A stretch of 8,373 nucleotides of DNA from Deltaproteobacteria bacterium (GTDB taxonomy: Bacteria; Desulfobacterota; Desulfobaccia; Desulfobaccales; Desulfobaccaceae): contig VGSX01000144.1 of NCBI GenBank assembly GCA_016874895.1, forward strand, positions 1 to 8,373. The letters run 5' to 3'. This document shows positions 1 through 7,854 of this stretch, one piece after another; within the stretch, counting starts at the first letter, position 1, and each line of letters starts with the position of its first letter. A program made the position numbers and the translations under genes. The notes below the pieces were generated by a model. That model was not told the origin of the DNA. It saw only the letters and a list, made by a program, of their open reading frames with translations, and ran no database searches.

Positions 1-19
1 TTCAGTTAAGAATACCGGT

Positions 20-40
20 GGCACAGGCTTCCAGCCTGTC
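20..40. repeat. Short palindromic intergenic repeat (7-bp stem)
   Basis: The arms ACAGGCT (23-29) and AGCCTGT (33-39) are perfect inverted copies separated by the three bases TCC. A second partial copy of the arm (ACAGGC, 50-55) follows about ten bases later. GGCACAGGC-type palindromes of this kind are often dispersed between genes in environmental bacterial genomes. That it belongs to a multicopy family here is inference, since only one full copy is in the window. No T-run follows, so it is not a convincing terminator. Confidence 0.5.
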
Positions 41-177
41 CATATATGAACAGGCGGAAAACCTGATCCGCTGTCAATCCTCAGAAAGCAGCAGGATATA
101 ACTCTAAGATTTAAGGAAAGGCGCGCCATCACCAGAGGCTCCCCATATGCCTCTCAAGGATTAAATGAGGATTTAAT

Positions 178-1638
<1,461 letters not shown>

Positions 1639-1703
1639 TGATATTCAGGTTACGGTTTCGAGTCTTCCTCTGGGGTATCTGATTGATATTAATACAATTA
1701 AAT

Positions 1704-1865
1704 GGCATCAGCCTCAAGGTTTCTTATAAAAAGGTTGACTTTAAAGAAATTATGTTTTATAAAGGACAAAATTTTGGGCCAGGAAGTGAAATCAAGGGGC
1801 ACAGGCAGTTATAAAGGTCTAAAAAGTTATTATTCTGGCATCATTTTTTTAATTTTGCGGCATCA
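1704..1865. repeat. Three direct copies of GGCATCA in the gap upstream of the peptidase gene
   Basis: The heptamer GGCATCA occurs at 1704-1710, 1837-1843 and 1859-1865. The last two are 22 bases apart, about two helical turns. One copy lies upstream of the predicted promoter and two lie in the transcribed leader. This arrangement could be an operator set, but it could also be chance in a short AT-rich region. Confidence 0.3.
1735..1763 (+). promoter_or_regulatory. Predicted sigma70-type promoter for the NlpC/P60 gene
   Basis: TTGACT (1735-1740) and TATAAA (1758-1763) each match the consensus hexamers at five of six positions and are separated by exactly 17 bases. Transcription would begin near 1770, leaving a leader of about 160 bases before the preferred start codon at 1930. 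The surrounding sequence is distinctly AT-rich compared with the flanking genes. This is the best promoter-like sequence I found in the window. Confidence 0.6.
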
Positions 1866-1886
1866 GGATTTTCTGCCTGTCACCCC
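1796..1886 (+). other. Predicted structured 5' leader element of the NlpC/P60 mRNA
   Basis: GGGG (1796-1799) plus ACAGGCAG (1801-1808) can pair with CTGCCTGT (1873-1880) plus CCCC (1883-1886). This gives 12 base pairs interrupted only by a small internal loop (C1800 against C1881/A1882), and it encloses 64 bases. Inside, TTCTG (1832-1836) can pair with CAGGA (1864-1868), including one G-U pair. The element lies wholly within the predicted leader and ends about 30 bases before the Shine-Dalgarno sequence. I could not match it to a riboswitch consensus that I know, including the cyclic-di-GMP and cyclic-di-AMP classes. It may be a cis-regulatory RNA, or a dispersed palindromic element inserted in the gap. 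Confidence 0.35.
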
Positions 1887-1917
1887 TAACCCTGACTGAA
1901 GTCATGGTCTTGCCGAA

Positions 1918-1924
1918 AGGAGGT
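1918..1924 (+). promoter_or_regulatory. Strong Shine-Dalgarno that selects the second of two tandem ATGs
   Basis: AGGAGGT is a near-perfect match to the 16S rRNA 3' end. The first ATG (1927) is only two bases away, which is too close for normal initiation. The second ATG (1930) has five bases of spacing and is the better start. Confidence 0.7.
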
Positions 1925-1929
1925 CTATG

Positions 1930-2811
1930 ATGGTGAGTCGGCTTATTCTTGGCACTACCATAAGCTTGGCTCTGGTATTGTGTCCTTATTTTATCAATGA
2001 CACACACGCCAATCCTTCCCGGAAGAAATCAGCGAAAGTTGCAGTAAAGTCAAAGAAAGGGCAAGTCGTTAAACAATCGAAGTCCCGGACCAGTTCACGG
2101 AACGCGAGCCGGCGCAGCTACTCCAGCCGCAGCTATCAGCGGTATCGGGGCGGGAGTGATTACGAACCGTATTCCAGCTCTTATGTCCCCAGGTATTACC
2201 GTTCCGGGGTAGCCGAAACGGGACCGCTCATGAAGATCACCCCCCAGAGAGACGGCCGTTTTGTTCTGGAGCCGCTGGGCCCTCAAAAAGGGGTGGGGAG
2301 CACGGGGCCATCAAGTAACGCAGACCGTAAAATTGCTCCCATGCCTAGCCGGGGCGATGATTATTCCTCGGTCTCGGAACAGAACGCGCCCATATACCCG
2401 AGATGGAATTTTTCGGAACTGCTCCTTACCCTGGCCAAGAGATACGAGGGCGGCAATTATCGCCGGGGGGCCAATCTGGAGACCAGTTCAGCCACGGATT
2501 GCTCCGGGTTTGTCCAGTATGTGGCGAAAAACTTTATGATAGATCTCCCCCGCAGCAGCAGCGAACAGGTCCACATGGGCAAGACGGTTACGGCTCAGAT
2601 GGATTTTTCCAAGATGCTGCCGGGCGATCTGCTCTTCTTCCGGCGCGGCGGGCGCAGCGTCGGGCATGTGGGCATCTATATGGGCAATGGCAAGATGATC
2701 CATGCCTCCACCCCCCGCAGTGGCATCATTGTCACAGATCTTACTCAACCCTATTACCTCAACACCTTTGTCGTCGCCAAAAGGGTTTTCGAGGTGAAGT
2801 ACCCGAATTAA
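1930..2811 (+). CDS. Secreted NlpC/P60-family peptidoglycan endopeptidase
   Basis: This 293-residue exported cysteine peptidase (clan CA, C40-like) is predicted to cut peptide cross-links or stems in peptidoglycan. Residues 1-27 form a signal peptide: a short basic end, a hydrophobic core at about 5-21, and a likely cleavage after THA (A27). C18 is not in a good lipobox because Leu precedes it. Residues 31-72 are very rich in Lys, Arg and Ser, then Tyr-rich, and probably act as a disordered basic linker that could bind anionic wall polymers. The catalytic domain occupies about 158-288. The triad is visible as C191 (TDCSGF), H246 (GHVGIYMG) and H258 (MIHAS). The size is normal for a one-domain secreted member, and no SH3 or LysM domain is recognisable. 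The start at 1930 is chosen from Shine-Dalgarno spacing; 1927 would add one Met. It has its own promoter and long leader. The family is secure, while the exact bond cleaved is unknown. Confidence 0.93.
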   Translation: MVSRLILGTTISLALVLCPYFINDTHANPSRKKSAKVAVKSKKGQVVKQSKSRTSSRNASRRSYSSRSYQRYRGGSDYEPYSSSYVPRYYRSGVAETGPLMKITPQRDGRFVLEPLGPQKGVGSTGPSSNADRKIAPMPSRGDDYSSVSEQNAPIYPRWNFSELLLTLAKRYEGGNYRRGANLETSSATDCSGFVQYVAKNFMIDLPRSSSEQVHMGKTVTAQMDFSKMLPGDLLFFRRGGRSVGHVGIYMGNGKMIHASTPRSGIIVTDLTQPYYLNTFVVAKRVFEVKYPN

Positions 2812-2825
2812 GCCACCGGGTTCTG

Positions 2826-2845
2826 GCCGCCAGCGGCAAGGCGGC
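2826..2845 (+). terminator. Weak hairpin just after the NlpC/P60 stop codon
   Basis: GCCGCC (2826-2831) and GGCGGC (2840-2845) can form a six-pair GC-only stem with an eight-base loop, 14 bases after the stop codon. Only a poor T stretch follows (ACGTTCTG), so this would be an inefficient intrinsic terminator at best. Confidence 0.25.
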
Positions 2846-2878
2846 ACGTTCTGATGCGCTACCCCCTTGGGGGACGGC

Positions 2879-2917
2879 AGAGGGCCTTGTACGGGACTTT
2901 GAATCCGGGGGCCCTCT
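2879..2917. terminator. Hairpin between convergent genes, possible terminator
   Basis: AGAGGGCC (2879-2886) and GGCCCTCT (2910-2917) are perfect inverted copies around a 23-base loop. They lie in the gap between the converging NlpC/P60 and DUF3786 genes, where a bidirectional stop is expected. No T-run follows on either strand, so Rho-dependent termination is equally possible. Confidence 0.3.
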
Positions 2918-2973
2918 TCTCGGCTTATCTCCCCTGCATTCCTTCAACGCAGTAATTTATCGGCTTGACCGTT

Positions 2974-3630
2974 CTATCCCGTTTCCCCGGCGCGCCATAG
3001 CTCCCGGGTGACGACGTTCAGCAGGGCCCAGACAGCATCCAGGGCCCAGAAGCGCTCCAGGGCGGCGGGGACGGTAAGAATGACCTGGGGGGGAAATTCT
3101 TCATCCCCCAGCCACAGGATCACCTCCACCGACAGGTTCGGAAAGGCTGTGAAGACGAGGGCCGCGTCCCCCTGAGCCACTTCTGTACCCCCTAAACTCC
3201 GGCCGACCCGCAGGAAAAGCTCCCTCTGGGTACCGAAGCGCTCCTCCAGGCGGGAGGTGGGCAAGGCATGGGGCCCCTGGAAAAAAAGCACCCCGCCTTT
3301 GAGTTCCTTGGGACTGACCTGCCGGGAAGGCAGTTGGGTGGCATCACCTTTGAGGAGAAACAACAGGGCGGCCAGGCAGAGCTGAAATTCCTGTTCCTGA
3401 GGCGGCTGACCGGCCACCCACAGTTGGCGGCGGGCCGGCTGCACCACCAGAATACGGTTTAGGAAGGGCAGCTCATACGCGCCCTCCCGATGTCGGGCCG
3501 TGGTGCGGCGGCTGACCTCCGAGGGATCGGCCGCGGCCAGGGCCGCCCATAAAGCCTCGTCCACATCCCGGCATCTCTGGTAAAGGATGTTGGCCTCGGG
3601 GTCTGCAATAATATCATAGTCTTTTTTCAT
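2974..3630 (-). CDS. DUF3786 domain-containing protein
   Basis: This 218-residue soluble protein has no signal peptide or membrane segment. From memory of the family, the layout matches DUF3786: PSEVSRRT (36-43), the AYELPFLNR strand (51-59), SPKELKGG (106-113), a GDAALVF segment (154-160) and the diagnostic LWLGDEEFPP (172-181). These are the usual landmarks in the usual order, and the length is typical. The molecular function of this family is unknown; members occur widely in anaerobic Desulfobacterota and some archaea. The ATG at 3630 has a weak upstream GGTGAG about nine bases away. The gene lies 185 bases downstream of the GH57 gene on the same strand and converges with the NlpC/P60 gene. 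It could be read from the GH57 transcript or from its own promoter; I see no strong promoter in the gap. The family call is fairly sure; I assign no role. Confidence 0.85.
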   Translation of the reverse strand: MKKDYDIIADPEANILYQRCRDVDEALWAALAAADPSEVSRRTTARHREGAYELPFLNRILVVQPARRQLWVAGQPPQEQEFQLCLAALLFLLKGDATQLPSRQVSPKELKGGVLFFQGPHALPTSRLEERFGTQRELFLRVGRSLGGTEVAQGDAALVFTAFPNLSVEVILWLGDEEFPPQVILTVPAALERFWALDAVWALLNVVTRELWRAGETG

Positions 3631-3815
3631 GGTTCGATCTCACCAAGCCTGGATTTGGGCAGCCCCTGGCCGGGGTGAAGCGCCTGGAGTATCGTTTAAT
3701 TAAAATCCCCCTTGGCCCCCTAGAAACTTATCGTCCAGCCCAACTTAATATCCATATGGGTAATGCTATGTTCTCTAACGGGGAATTCCTGCAACACAAA
3801 TTGTCAGCGGCATGT

Positions 3816-6338
3816 CTATCCCTGGGCTAATTGCTGCTCATAACGTCGCGAGTTGAAATTAAGCCGGCGCGCAATTTCCAGCAAAACCTGGGCCAGGGCC
3901 CGGGGTTCGCCCCGGCCTCGCCGGGTGGCCGCGGCCAGTTTCGGAAAGTGCTCCTCCATTAACTGAAAGAACAGATTCTGAGACTCCATGACATCCGTTT
4001 CCAGGGGGAGTCGGGCTTTTAAGGACAACAAGGATTCAACCCGCCTGGCCTGTTCCAGGCTGAGTGTCTGGCTCAGAGTCGCTAATTCCTGCTCCAGCAT
4101 AGCAGACAGGAGTCGGCCGGCCGGATCATTTTTAAGCTGGAGGTTAATTCTGCTGCCTATCGCGATGATATCCGCCAAGTCCCGCTTGGTGGCGGGTTCG
4201 TCGGTATTGGCTGGCCAGGCATCTAATAATTGCATGATCCGATGGCTCAAAGCTGCTGTGGCGGCCAGCTTGAAGACCGGCGGGATGACAAATCCTTCTT
4301 CGGCCATGGTGAACAGGAGGGGCCGAGCCTCCTGAAAAGCATGCAACAGTCCGGTTTGCGCAGTGTCCTGGACCGGTTGCAGGGACGCCTGCAGTATTTC
4401 CCATTTTTCCCGCTTAAACATATCCCGCACGGAGTAATAGGTCGAGCCGAAATAGGAGGCCAGGGCATTGGCGATATCTTCGGGGGTCTCCTCCAGGGCC
4501 TTGCCGAGCACGCCCACCATCTCGGCAAATTCGGCGTCGCTCTGCCCGTCCTTGACCTGGGTACGATAAAGGTAACTCCCTAAAAACAAGGTGGCGTAGC
4601 CCAAAATCCGGCTTTCCTGGGTAACGCCGTCTGTCAGACTAAGGCGGCCCAGGGACAACTCCAGACCCCCCTGGCTCTTTTCCTCGTAGTTCAGGAGTTC
4701 CGGGCGGAATTGATAGATGCAATAATCGCATTGACGGTGGCGGTTTTTCATCATGGAGATGCTGAATTGATTCACCAGCTTGGGAAAGGTGATGACCGAA
4801 GGGCGGATTTTTTGCAAAAACAAATCCCGGCCGTTGCCCATGGCGGGGATATTGCTTTTGGCCTGGGCCAGAATGTCCAGAAAGGGGGTTTCCAGGTCGG
4901 TTTTTGTAAACTCCTGGCCCAGTTGCAGGGCCCGGGCGGCGTATTTCATCACCTGGAGGGATTCCAGGCCGGACAGGTCGGCGAAAAACCAGCCGCAACT
5001 GGTGTACATCAATAAAACATGGCGCTCCATTTCCAGGAGCTTAAGGGCCTTGGTGCGATCCTGGGGTTTTAATTTTGGGGCGCCGTGGCGGCGGAAAAAT
5101 TCTTCCCGGGATTCCTCGCTGCGGTCCAGGATCACCTCGATGTAATCATTGCGGGCAGCCCAGGGATCCTGCAGGTAACGGCCTCCCTCCTGGGTAAAAA
5201 TCTGGGCCAGTCGATCGTTCAGGTGATCGAAGGCCTGCCGCAACGGGGTGCGCCATTTCTGGTTCCAGCCCGTCTGGCCGCCGGTGGAGCAGCCGCAGTC
5301 GCGCTGCCAGCGGTCCACGCCATGGGCGCAACTCCAGGCGCTGCCCTCCCCCCGGAGGCCCAATGAGATTTCCACCTCATGGGTGGGAGCCTGAATCTCC
5401 AGATAGGCCCGGAAGTTGGTGACGCTCCAGCCCCTTTCCGGGCTCAGGCGGGCCAGGGCATAGGCCAGGCCCATTTCCCCGAAGGCTTTATGGTGCCCGA
5501 AGGTTTCCCCGTCCGTGGCCACGTTGAGGAGTTGCGGACGGGAGGAGTCCGTGGTCAGTTTGGCCCCCAACTGGTCCAGGAGCCGGGCGCTATCCTTTAA
5601 TAATTCACCGAAACTGAGTTCCGCGGCAGTCTGGCCGTCATAGAAAAAGATATCAATGTAAGGCCGGGCAGAGGCGCTGCCCCCGGATGGGACAAAGCAC
5701 CGATAAGGCCGGGTGGTGTCAATAGTACCGGAGCCGACGTCCTGCCAGGCCCCGCCACGCAACGGACGGAAGCGGCGGGCCTGCCAGGGCGACAGGATGA
5801 CATATTTCATGCCGTGTTCCACCAGGGCCTGCAGGACTTCCAGGTTCACGGCGGTTTCCGGGAGCCACATGGCCTCGGCCGGCCGCCCGAAACGATGGGC
5901 AAAATCTTTCAGTCCCCAGATGATCTCCGTTTCCCTGTCCCTGTCACTGGCCAGAGGCAGGATTACGTGATTATAGGCCTGGGCGATGGCATTGCCGAAG
6001 CCCAGCCGGGAGGTGCTCTCCCGGTCCGCAACTAATAGGCGCTGATAGGTGGCGGGGGCGTTGACCTCCAGCCAGGAGAGGAGAGTGGGGCCGACATTAA
6101 AGCTTAAGTGGCTGAAATTATTAATAACGTCCAAAAGGAGCAGCTGGTCGTCCCGGATGCGGGCGCAGGTGTTGGGGGTATAGCATTCCCGGGTGATGCG
6201 GGCGTTCCAGTTGGGAAAGGGATAGGCGCTTTCTTCCCATTCGATTTCTTCAATCCAGGGATTTTCTCGGGGGGGCTGATAGAAATGGCCGTGCACCACC
6301 ACGAAAACCCGGCTAAAGGGGATAAGGGGATCGTTCAT
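3816..6338 (-). CDS. Glycoside hydrolase family 57 protein with DUF3536-type C-terminal region
   Basis: This 840-residue cytoplasmic protein is predicted to act on alpha-glucans (alpha-amylase, 4-alpha-glucanotransferase or branching type). The GH57 barrel fills roughly the first 330 residues. It opens with HGHFYQPPRENPW (16-28, GH57 region 1). Likely nucleophile E161 lies in MWLPET, and the likely general acid is D276 in ATDGETFGHHK. A Cys/His cluster follows: WSCAHG (C337, H339), then DCGC (C348, C350), with CDYC (C537, C540) further on. The long helical C-terminal half fits the DUF3536 region of this subfamily. No signal peptide is seen. The frame could open at a GTG at 6353, but that has no ribosome site. 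The ATG at 6338 has AGGA six bases upstream, and its A is shared with the HAD stop codon (TGATG). I therefore chose 6338 and infer translational coupling to the phosphatase. The exact substrate cannot be read from sequence; many relatives are annotated only as hypothetical GH57 proteins. Confidence 0.92.
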   Translation of the reverse strand: MNDPLIPFSRVFVVVHGHFYQPPRENPWIEEIEWEESAYPFPNWNARITRECYTPNTCARIRDDQLLLLDVINNFSHLSFNVGPTLLSWLEVNAPATYQRLLVADRESTSRLGFGNAIAQAYNHVILPLASDRDRETEIIWGLKDFAHRFGRPAEAMWLPETAVNLEVLQALVEHGMKYVILSPWQARRFRPLRGGAWQDVGSGTIDTTRPYRCFVPSGGSASARPYIDIFFYDGQTAAELSFGELLKDSARLLDQLGAKLTTDSSRPQLLNVATDGETFGHHKAFGEMGLAYALARLSPERGWSVTNFRAYLEIQAPTHEVEISLGLRGEGSAWSCAHGVDRWQRDCGCSTGGQTGWNQKWRTPLRQAFDHLNDRLAQIFTQEGGRYLQDPWAARNDYIEVILDRSEESREEFFRRHGAPKLKPQDRTKALKLLEMERHVLLMYTSCGWFFADLSGLESLQVMKYAARALQLGQEFTKTDLETPFLDILAQAKSNIPAMGNGRDLFLQKIRPSVITFPKLVNQFSISMMKNRHRQCDYCIYQFRPELLNYEEKSQGGLELSLGRLSLTDGVTQESRILGYATLFLGSYLYRTQVKDGQSDAEFAEMVGVLGKALEETPEDIANALASYFGSTYYSVRDMFKREKWEILQASLQPVQDTAQTGLLHAFQEARPLLFTMAEEGFVIPPVFKLAATAALSHRIMQLLDAWPANTDEPATKRDLADIIAIGSRINLQLKNDPAGRLLSAMLEQELATLSQTLSLEQARRVESLLSLKARLPLETDVMESQNLFFQLMEEHFPKLAAATRRGRGEPRALAQVLLEIARRLNFNSRRYEQQLAQG

Positions 6339-6937
6339 CAGGTTTCCTGCCACAGGAGTCTGGCCACATCCTGCCAGGTATAGACCACGGGAAAGGAGTG
6401 GGGGCGCCGGTTCCAGGGCTGGTCGAACAGCAGCGGTTGAATGCCGTGCCGGGCCAATTGGAAACAGGTCTCCAGGCGGTCCTCCACGAAATGAGTAATA
6501 TTATGATCCTGGAGGTAGGCCAGTTTCAAGTCCGGATCGCCGGTGGCGATGACCTTAATGTCTGCCGGGGGAACCTCGGGCAGGGTGTTTGTCAGCCAGG
6601 TAAAAATAGGCTCCGCCTTATCCCGGGCGGTCACGAAGAGCAAAGGGTGAGCCTGGGCCAGCCGGGTCAGAACCGGGACCGCGTGGGGTAATGGGGCGAT
6701 GGGCAGATCCTGGGGACGGTCCAGCAAGACCTCGAGAATCTCCCAGATGATCGCGCGGTCCAGGTTGAAACAGCGGGAGAGCTCAAAATCCACGATGTCG
6801 TCGTATTTAAAATTCGCCTTGGGAAGGCGGGCATTGGCCATATCAATAAAGGTAGTCATGATATCCGCCACCACGCCATCGATATCAAAGGCCAACTGCC
6901 GGGGATCAAGCCTGATGAATTCCATTCTTTCGGTCAT
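6338..6937 (-). CDS. HAD-superfamily phosphatase / 5'-nucleotidase-like protein
   Basis: This 199-residue soluble hydrolase carries the full set of HAD motifs. Motif I is FDIDGVVAD with nucleophile D18 and acid/base D20. Motif II is FVTAR with T103. K138 in DLKLA is a candidate motif III. Motif IV is VEDR with E152/D153. The helical insert between motifs I and II (about 25-90) forms a small cap, as in NT5C-type deoxynucleotidases and related phosphatases. The likely reaction is hydrolysis of a small phosphomonoester; the substrate is unknown. Its TGA overlaps the GH57 ATG by one base, so the two are almost certainly made together, which may point to a sugar phosphate or nucleotide linked to glucan metabolism. 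Start choice is uncertain: ATG at 6937 and ATG at 6925 (residue 5) both have weak ribosome sites. The 158-base upstream gap shows only poor promoter matches. Confidence 0.85.
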   Translation of the reverse strand: MTERMEFIRLDPRQLAFDIDGVVADIMTTFIDMANARLPKANFKYDDIVDFELSRCFNLDRAIIWEILEVLLDRPQDLPIAPLPHAVPVLTRLAQAHPLLFVTARDKAEPIFTWLTNTLPEVPPADIKVIATGDPDLKLAYLQDHNITHFVEDRLETCFQLARHGIQPLLFDQPWNRRPHSFPVVYTWQDVARLLWQET

Positions 6938-7064
6938 AATTCCGGTCAGGGGAAAGTATTTTTAAAGCAGGCGCTCATATTTCAGCAAAATCAATTGGTT
7001 AGGCAAACCAAGCGCGAAATCAGCGATCTGCCATCCTGGAATAACTATTTGAATTTAAAGCATT

Positions 7065-7092
7065 AGCTGACGGCTGAAAGCTGAACGCTTAA
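7065..7092. repeat. Degenerate heptamer tandem array (consensus NGCTGAA)
   Basis: Four consecutive seven-base units can be read without gaps: AGCTGAC, GGCTGAA, AGCTGAA, CGCTTAA. The array lies directly after the stop codon of the phosphoribosyltransferase gene (which reads on the - strand) and can also form an imperfect hairpin with flanking TTTAAAGC and GCTTAAA. Short heptameric tandem repeats of this sort are known from gene borders in several bacterial groups. A role as an mRNA 3' end or weak terminator is possible but unproven. Confidence 0.5.
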
Positions 7093-7095
7093 AAC

Positions 7096-7785
7096 CTACC
7101 GGGTAAATTCCCGGAGAAGCCGCTGCACTTCGTTATCGGGGACGTCATACCAGTTGCGGTAGGCTGCTGCGACCGCAAAAGGCCTCTTCCGGCGGACGTT
7201 TAAACAGACCACGGCGGTGGCTTCCTGCAGCACCCTTTGAATGGTCTCCAGCAGGCCGGTGGGGACCGCCGCCATGGTGGCCTCGGGGTTGAGTTTTTTG
7301 ATGAATTTCAGGGCAGCCAACATAGTATAACCCGAAGCCAGGCCGTCGTCCACCACTAAGGCCACCTTACCCGTCAGATCAGGATAGGGGCGGCCGCCCC
7401 GGAACAGGGCTTCCCGCTTTTCCAGGTTCTGCCGGGTTAAGGCTATCTGGCTGGCCACCTGCTCCTGGTCCAGCTCCAGGGCCTGTACCAGCGCCTCGTT
7501 GAGGAGAACTTCCCCGTCGGGGGTCAAGGCCCCGAAACCGGCCTCGGTGTTCCAGGGAATCTGGATCTTGCGGACAATGATCAGGTCCAGGGGCAGGTTG
7601 AGGGCCCGGGCGATGGGGGCGGCCACCGGCAGGCCCCCGGCCGGGATGGCGAAGACTACAGCCTCCCCGGGGATCATGTCCGCTAAGGTTTCGGCCAACC
7701 GGCGGCCGGCCGCAGCTCGATCCGGAAAAATATAAGAGCGGTCACGTAATGATACTTCTTCTGTGAGGCCTGGCAAGAGGGGCAT
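7096..7785 (-). CDS. Phosphoribosyltransferase-family protein
   Basis: This 229-residue soluble protein has a type I phosphoribosyltransferase fold. The PRPP-binding signature VVDDGLASGYT lies at 144-154, with acidic pair D146/D147. FAIPAGGLPVAAPIA (45-59) fits the pyrophosphate-loop region, and RKIQIPWNTEAGFGA (72-86) is the flexible-loop region typical of the stand-alone PRTase family often annotated only as 'phosphoribosyltransferase'. The base or acceptor substrate is not predictable; an assignment to adenine, hypoxanthine or orotate enzymes is not supported. The frame can be extended to a GTG at 7815, but nothing resembling a ribosome site precedes it. The ATG at 7785 has a modest GAG at suitable distance, and the family normally begins close to this point, so it is preferred. 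The gene begins 69 bases after the cupin stop codon on the same strand, suggesting one transcript. Confidence 0.85.
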   Translation of the reverse strand: MPLLPGLTEEVSLRDRSYIFPDRAAAGRRLAETLADMIPGEAVVFAIPAGGLPVAAPIARALNLPLDLIIVRKIQIPWNTEAGFGALTPDGEVLLNEALVQALELDQEQVASQIALTRQNLEKREALFRGGRPYPDLTGKVALVVDDGLASGYTMLAALKFIKKLNPEATMAAVPTGLLETIQRVLQEATAVVCLNVRRKRPFAVAAAYRNWYDVPDNEVQRLLREFTR

Positions 7786-7854
7786 AACTTCTCGTCTTTT
7801 TTTCCAACCGGCCACGGCCGATGGGAGATTTTCAAGTTAAAACCGGCAACCCAC

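Noticed and set aside
71..102. Possible promoter for the kinase gene (CTGTCA ... TATAAC)
   Set aside because: The -10 match is fair, but the spacer is 20 bases and the -35 match is poor.
120..129. GGCGCGCCAT occurring here and again at 2989-2998
   Set aside because: The second copy is inside the DUF3786 coding sequence; a short GC palindrome shared twice is probably coincidence.
1766..1890. Possible cyclic-di-GMP or cyclic-di-AMP riboswitch in the peptidase leader
   Set aside because: The conserved core sequences of those classes, as I remember them, are absent; only a generic stem is supported.
1702..1899. 65-codon open frame in the gap before the peptidase gene
   Set aside because: It has no ribosome site, its composition is AT-rich, it shows no recognisable domain, and it overlaps the predicted promoter and leader stem.
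2403..3011. 202-codon open frame on the + strand running past the end of the peptidase gene
   Set aside because: It is an out-of-frame reading of the NlpC/P60 domain with low-complexity, Pro/Gln/Arg-rich content, and it runs into the opposing DUF3786 gene.
3700..3725. C-rich stretch (AATCCCCCTTGGCCCCC) in the gap between the GH57 and DUF3786 genes
   Set aside because: It resembles fragments of dispersed C-rich repeats, but there is only one copy and no clear inverted or tandem structure, so I do not call it a feature.
4230..4583. Several + strand open frames opposite the GH57 gene
   Set aside because: They are antisense to conserved coding sequence and show no domain or ribosome site; long antisense frames are expected in GC-rich genes.
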